This document shows positions 12,895-16,448 of a stretch of 16,448 bases of DNA, piece by piece. Where the stretch lies: positions 1-16,448 of the forward strand of contig CAJKSU010000044.1 of assembly GCA_905202605.1 (NCBI GenBank), read 5' to 3'. The translations under genes and the position numbers were made by a program. The stretch's first letter is position 1. Every line of letters starts with the position of its first letter. Origin of the DNA: an uncultured Eubacteriales bacterium. Lineage in GTDB: Bacteria; Bacillota; Clostridia; Oscillospirales; Oscillospiraceae. The notes below the pieces were generated by a model. The model saw nothing but the letters and a program-made list of their open reading frames with translations. It was not told the origin of the DNA and did not search any database.

Positions 12895-15702
12895 ATGGCA
12901 AAAGATTATAACAAGACAATCCATCTGCCTCAGACGGATTTCCCCATGCGTGCCGGTCTTCCCAAGCGGGAGCCTGCGCTGCTGAACGGCGAATATGAGG
13001 TGAGCACCTATCATAAGCTTATGGAGCATAATGCGGAGAAGCCCAGTTTCGTGCTGCATGACGGCCCTCCCTATGCCAATGGCGATATCCATATCGGCAC
13101 GGCGCTCAACAAAATTCTCAAGGACATGATCGTCCGCTATAAGAATATGACCGGGTATAAGGCTCCCTATATCCCAGGCTGGGATACGCACGGCCTGCCC
13201 ATTGAGTCTGCAATCCTCAAGAACAAGAAGATCAAGCGGGACGAGCTGACCGATGTGGAATTCCGGGATAAATGCCGGGAATATGCCCTGAGCTTTGTTG
13301 ACCGCCAGCGATCTGAGTTCCAGCGCTTGGGTGTCATCGGTGATTGGGACAATCCCTACCTGACCCTGAAGCCGGAGTTTGAGGCGGCGCAGATCCGCGT
13401 GTTCGGCAAGATGGCGGAAAAAGGGTACATCTATAAGGGGCTCAAGCCCGTCTATTGGTGCTACACCGATGAAACGGCGCTGGCAGAGGCGGAAATCGAG
13501 TATCAGGACGATCCCTGTACCACCATCTTTGTAAAATTCAAGGTCAAGGATGACAAGGGCAAGCTCGCTTCCCTTACCGACCTCGATCATACCTACTTCG
13601 TGATCTGGACCACTACAGCATGGACGCTGCCCGGCAACCGTGCGATCTCCGTAAATCCGGAGTTTACCTATGCGCTGATGAAGGCGGAAAACGGTGAGGT
13701 TTATATTGTTGCCAAGGATCTGGCTGAGACAGTTGCCAAGGAGGCCGGCATCGAGCACTATGAGATCATTGCCGAGCTGCCCGGCTCCGAGCTGGAGCTG
13801 ATGACTGCTCAGCATCCCCTGATGGATCAGGAGTCCGTGGTGCTTTGCGGCGACCATGTTACGCTGGACGCCGGCTCCGGCTGCGTACACACTGCTCCCG
13901 GCTTTGGCGCCGATGACTTTAATATCTGCCAGAAGTATGACAAGGCAGGGCTGACCCATATCGGCGTTCCGGTACCCGTGAATGCCAAGGGCGTTATGAC
14001 CGACGAGCGCTTCAATGGCGTGCATATCTCCAAGGCAAACGAATACGTGCTGCCTGCACTGGAGGAGTGCGGTGCGCTGCTGGCAAAAGAGGATATCGTT
14101 CACTCCTATCCTCATTGCTGGCGCTGTAAAAAGCCCATCATCTTCCGTGCTACCGAGCAGTGGTTCTGCTCCGTGGACGCCATCAAGCAGGCTGCGGTTG
14201 ACTCCTGCGATGGAATCTCGTGGAAGCCGGAGTGGGGCAAGGAGCGCATGACCTCCATGATTACCGAGCGCTCCGACTGGTGCATCTCCCGTCAGCGCAA
14301 GTGGGGCGTGCCGATCCCAATCTTCTACTGCGACCAGTGCGGTGCGGATATTGTAACCCCTGAAACCATTGACCATATCGCCAACCTGTTCCATGACCAC
14401 GGCTCCAACATCTGGTTTGAGAAGACCGCGGATGAGCTGGTGCCGGAGGGCTTTGTATGCCCCAAGTGCGGCCATAAGCACTTCTCCAAGGAATCCGATA
14501 TCATGGACGTATGGTTTGACTCCGGCTCTACCCATGCTGCTGTAGTGGATCAGCGGGACGAGCTGCACTTCCCGGCGGATGTTTATCTGGAGGGCGGCGA
14601 CCAGTATCGCGGCTGGTTCCAGTCTTCCATGCTGACTTCTATCGCCACCAAGGGTGTGGCGCCCTATAAGCAGATCATTACCCACGGCTGGACGGTAGAC
14701 GGCGAGGGTCGTGCCATGCATAAGTCTTTGGGTAATGCCGTTGCACCCGATGAGGTCATCAAGGACTACGGTGCGGATATGCTTCGTCTATGGGTTTCCT
14801 CTGCGGACTATACGCAGGATATGCGTATCTCCAAGGACATCCTCAAGCAGCTGTCTCAGGCCTACCTGAAGATCCGCAACACCGCCCGCTATATGCTGGG
14901 CAATCTGAGCGGCTTCAATCCCGACGCCGATCAGGTGGACTACACTGCGCTGACTCCGCTGGATCAGTGGGCGTTGGCACGTTATAACGAGCTGATCCGG
15001 ACGGTACGGACTGCCTATGACCGTTATGAGTTCCATGGTGTCTATCGCGCAATCTACAACTTCTGCGTGGTGGATATGTCCAACTTCTATCTGGATATCA
15101 TTAAGGATCGGCTGTACTGCGGCGACGATGCGGATCGTGCCGCTGCTCAGACCGCACTGTACAAGATCCTTGACGGCATGACACGGATGCTGGCTCCCAT
15201 GCTGGCCTTTACCTCTGAGGAGATCTGGGCAGCAATGCCCCACGGGGCGGCAGACGAGGCTTCCTGCGTGCTGCTGAATGATATCCCCGACTATGACGAG
15301 AAGCTGTGCCTGAGTCAGGAGCTGAGCGATCAGTGGGATAAGGTCATTGCCCTGCGCACCGATGTGAACAAGGCGCTGGAGGCTGCCCGAGCCCAGAAGC
15401 TGGTGGGCAAGAGTCTGGACGCAGAGGTAACGCTGTACCTGAATACCGAGGGCAAGGACGCATTTGATGCCATGGGTCGGCATGATCTGGCTGCGGTGTG
15501 CATCGTATCCAAGGTCACCGTGGTAGAGGGTGAAGGTCAGGGCGTTGCCGGAGAGAACTTCCCCGGCGTGACCATTGCGGTAGCGCCTTCTCAGGCACCT
15601 AAGTGCAGCCGCTGCTGGGCGCACAACGAGCAGGTAGACGCAGAAATGGAACTCTGCCCCAGATGTGCTTCTGTACTCAAGAAGATTCAGATCGGCGAAT
15701 AA
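12895..15702 (+). CDS. ileS: Isoleucyl-tRNA synthetase
   Basis: A class I synthetase of 935 residues that charges tRNA-Ile and edits Val. The catalytic signature is PPYANGDIHIGTALNKIL (58-75), where the usual HIGH reads HIGT (66-69); GWDTHGLPIE follows. The CP1 editing domain is intact: Thr-rich TTTAWTLPGN from T239, and VHTAPG with H332 and D341 in the editing pocket. The second signature, normally KMSKS, reads AMHKS (607-611) in GRAMHKSLGN. A C-terminal zinc site is formed by C904, C907, C921 and C924 (CSRC and CPRC). ATG 12895 has GAAGGGAA about nine bases upstream. It follows divIVA, as is common in the division cluster of Gram-positive bacteria. Identity is certain; no T-box lies directly upstream. 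Confidence 0.97.
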   Translation: MAKDYNKTIHLPQTDFPMRAGLPKREPALLNGEYEVSTYHKLMEHNAEKPSFVLHDGPPYANGDIHIGTALNKILKDMIVRYKNMTGYKAPYIPGWDTHGLPIESAILKNKKIKRDELTDVEFRDKCREYALSFVDRQRSEFQRLGVIGDWDNPYLTLKPEFEAAQIRVFGKMAEKGYIYKGLKPVYWCYTDETALAEAEIEYQDDPCTTIFVKFKVKDDKGKLASLTDLDHTYFVIWTTTAWTLPGNRAISVNPEFTYALMKAENGEVYIVAKDLAETVAKEAGIEHYEIIAELPGSELELMTAQHPLMDQESVVLCGDHVTLDAGSGCVHTAPGFGADDFNICQKYDKAGLTHIGVPVPVNAKGVMTDERFNGVHISKANEYVLPALEECGALLAKEDIVHSYPHCWRCKKPIIFRATEQWFCSVDAIKQAAVDSCDGISWKPEWGKERMTSMITERSDWCISRQRKWGVPIPIFYCDQCGADIVTPETIDHIANLFHDHGSNIWFEKTADELVPEGFVCPKCGHKHFSKESDIMDVWFDSGSTHAAVVDQRDELHFPADVYLEGGDQYRGWFQSSMLTSIATKGVAPYKQIITHGWTVDGEGRAMHKSLGNAVAPDEVIKDYGADMLRLWVSSADYTQDMRISKDILKQLSQAYLKIRNTARYMLGNLSGFNPDADQVDYTALTPLDQWALARYNELIRTVRTAYDRYEFHGVYRAIYNFCVVDMSNFYLDIIKDRLYCGDDADRAAAQTALYKILDGMTRMLAPMLAFTSEEIWAAMPHGAADEASCVLLNDIPDYDEKLCLSQELSDQWDKVIALRTDVNKALEAARAQKLVGKSLDAEVTLYLNTEGKDAFDAMGRHDLAAVCIVSKVTVVEGEGQGVAGENFPGVTIAVAPSQAPKCSRCWAHNEQVDAEMELCPRCASVLKKIQIGE

Positions 15703-15712
15703 TTACAATTGC

Positions 15713-15747
15713 AAGGCGGACAGAGAGCACATCTCTGCCCGCCTTTT
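15713..15747 (+). terminator. Hairpin terminator between ileS and the acetyltransferase
   Basis: AAGGCGG (15713-15719) pairs with CCGCCTT (15739-15745), and CAGAGA (15721-15726) with TCTCTG (15732-15737), separated by one A-C mismatch and closed by a five-base loop. Thirteen pairs are followed by TTTT at 15744-15747, then GTG. The stem is strong but the T tract short, so partial read-through into the next gene, whose ribosome binding site starts eight bases later, is plausible. Confidence 0.65.
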
Positions 15748-15765
15748 GTGCGAAAAGGAGAACGT

Positions 15766-16281
15766 ATGAAGCAAATGGATCCGGCGGCGCTTTCCGATGA
15801 ATACGCCGTTCGGCGGCTCGGTGAGACGGATATTCCGGCGGTGCTGGCGTTGATGCAGGGCAATCCGCAGTATTACCGCTATTGCGGCGGAGACGCGGTG
15901 CCAACGGCGCAGGGCATTCGGCGGGATATGACCATTACTCCGCCGGGGACGTCAATCGAGGACAAATATTATGTGGGCTTTTTCCAAGAAGGTCAGCTGG
16001 CGGCGATTATGGATCTCATCGACGGCTATCCGGAGAAGGAGATTGCCTTTGTGGGCTTCTTTATGCTGGAGCAGACGATGCAGGGAAGGGGCGCGGGAAC
16101 GCGGCTGATCGACCATTTGTGCGGGCGGCTCAAAGGGCTGGGCTTCCAAAGCGTCCGGCTGGGAATTGACAAGGGCAACCCGCAGTCTACCCGCTTCTGG
16201 AAGAAGAACGGCTTCCGGGTGATACGGGAGATACCCCAGGAGAAGGGGACAATCCTGCTGGCGGAGCGGGAATTATCATGA
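15766..16281 (+). CDS. GNAT family N-acetyltransferase
   Basis: 171 residues with a single Gcn5-related acetyltransferase fold. The N-terminal strand and helix DEYAVRRLGETDIPAVLALM (11-30) are followed by YYVGFFQEGQLAAIMDLIDGYP and EIAFVGFFMLEQTMQG. The acetyl-CoA pyrophosphate loop is QGRGAG (106-111), and the terminal motif is GNPQSTRFWKKNGF. ATG 15766 has AAGGAG five bases upstream; a longer TTG reading from 15709 would translate the terminator hairpin and is rejected. The acceptor is unknown: this branch includes small-molecule and protein N-acetyltransferases. It stands alone between two terminators, so it is probably expressed by read-through from ileS. Confidence 0.9.
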   Translation: MKQMDPAALSDEYAVRRLGETDIPAVLALMQGNPQYYRYCGGDAVPTAQGIRRDMTITPPGTSIEDKYYVGFFQEGQLAAIMDLIDGYPEKEIAFVGFFMLEQTMQGRGAGTRLIDHLCGRLKGLGFQSVRLGIDKGNPQSTRFWKKNGFRVIREIPQEKGTILLAERELS

Positions 16282-16291
16282 ATACGAATGG

Positions 16292-16324
16292 AACGGGCGG
16301 GGAGCAAGGCTTCGCCCGTTTTTT
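16292..16324 (+). terminator. Strong intrinsic terminator after the acetyltransferase
   Basis: AACGGGCG (16292-16299) pairs with CGCCCGTT (16313-16320), with a smaller inner pairing AGC/GCT, followed by six T (16319-16324). It starts 11 bases after the stop codon and closes the ileS-GNAT unit. Confidence 0.85.
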
Positions 16325-16400
16325 CCCGCAAATTCCATGGGAGCATCTGCATGGGAAGTCCGTTTTTTCGTATACTGGAGGTATAGCGGTCACCAAAAGG

Positions 16401-16429
16401 ATGACAAGGCGGGCAAGCTGTGGTACAAT
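16401..16429 (+). promoter_or_regulatory. Near-consensus promoter reading out of the window
   Basis: ATGACA (16401-16406, five of six) and TACAAT (16424-16429, five of six) are exactly 17 bases apart, with TGG before the -10 giving an extended element. It is the best vegetative promoter in the window. The gene it serves lies beyond 16448. Confidence 0.7.
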
Positions 16430-16448
16430 ATAAAATAAGTGCAGACCT

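Noticed and set aside
12892..14721. A 609-codon open frame on the minus strand
   Set aside because: It lies entirely antisense to ileS, has no ribosome binding site or recognisable domain, and arises from codon bias in the GC-rich + strand gene.

Overview
The window reads as ordinary chromosome of a low-GC-lineage but fairly GC-rich Gram-positive anaerobe. Clostridia of the Oscillospiraceae/Ruminococcaceae type is my best guess, inferred from protein style, strong AAGGAGG-type ribosome binding sites, a sepF/divIVA division cluster and CPBP, UppP and ProXp-ala family members; no marker here fixes genus. All complete genes lie on the + strand. Only the partial glycosyltransferase at the left edge lies on the - strand. 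No phage, IS element, CRISPR array, tRNA or rRNA is visible.

Layout. (1) 1-346, minus: N-terminal 115 codons of a family 2 glycosyltransferase, with its own extended -10 promoter. (2) 347-680: divergent intergenic region holding a structured + strand leader with a possible 23-residue ORF and a terminator-like hairpin. (3) 681-9849: tightly packed operon miaB - mutS - CPBP protease - mutL - uppP - prolyl-tRNA editing protein - miaA. It combines both enzymes that make the ms2i6A37 tRNA modification, both core mismatch-repair proteins, an aminoacyl-tRNA proofreading enzyme and undecaprenyl-pyrophosphate recycling. It closes with a terminator hairpin at 9856-9885. (4) 9877-10734: a short membrane-anchored HlyD-like protein whose Shine-Dalgarno lies in the loop of that terminator. 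(5) 10745-12846: a promoter followed by yggS - sepF - divIVA, the Gram-positive ylm/division cluster without ylmG and ylmH between sepF and divIVA. (6) 12895-15702: ileS, followed by a hairpin/terminator, a GNAT acetyltransferase (15766-16281) and a strong terminator. (7) 16325-16448: non-coding, ending in a near-consensus promoter that reads out of the window.

Functionally the window serves translation fidelity (MiaA/MiaB at tRNA position 37, ProXp-ala-like editing, IleRS), replication fidelity (MutS/MutL with visible clamp-binding and endonuclease motifs) and envelope/division (UppP, SepF, DivIVA, HlyD-like protein). I found no convincing new multi-gene system. The most interesting signals are small: the terminator loop that carries the next gene's ribosome binding site, the structured leader before miaB, a GNRA-capped hairpin before divIVA, an IleRS with altered HIGH and KMSKS motifs and no T-box leader, and the unclassified short HlyD-like protein beside the division genes.
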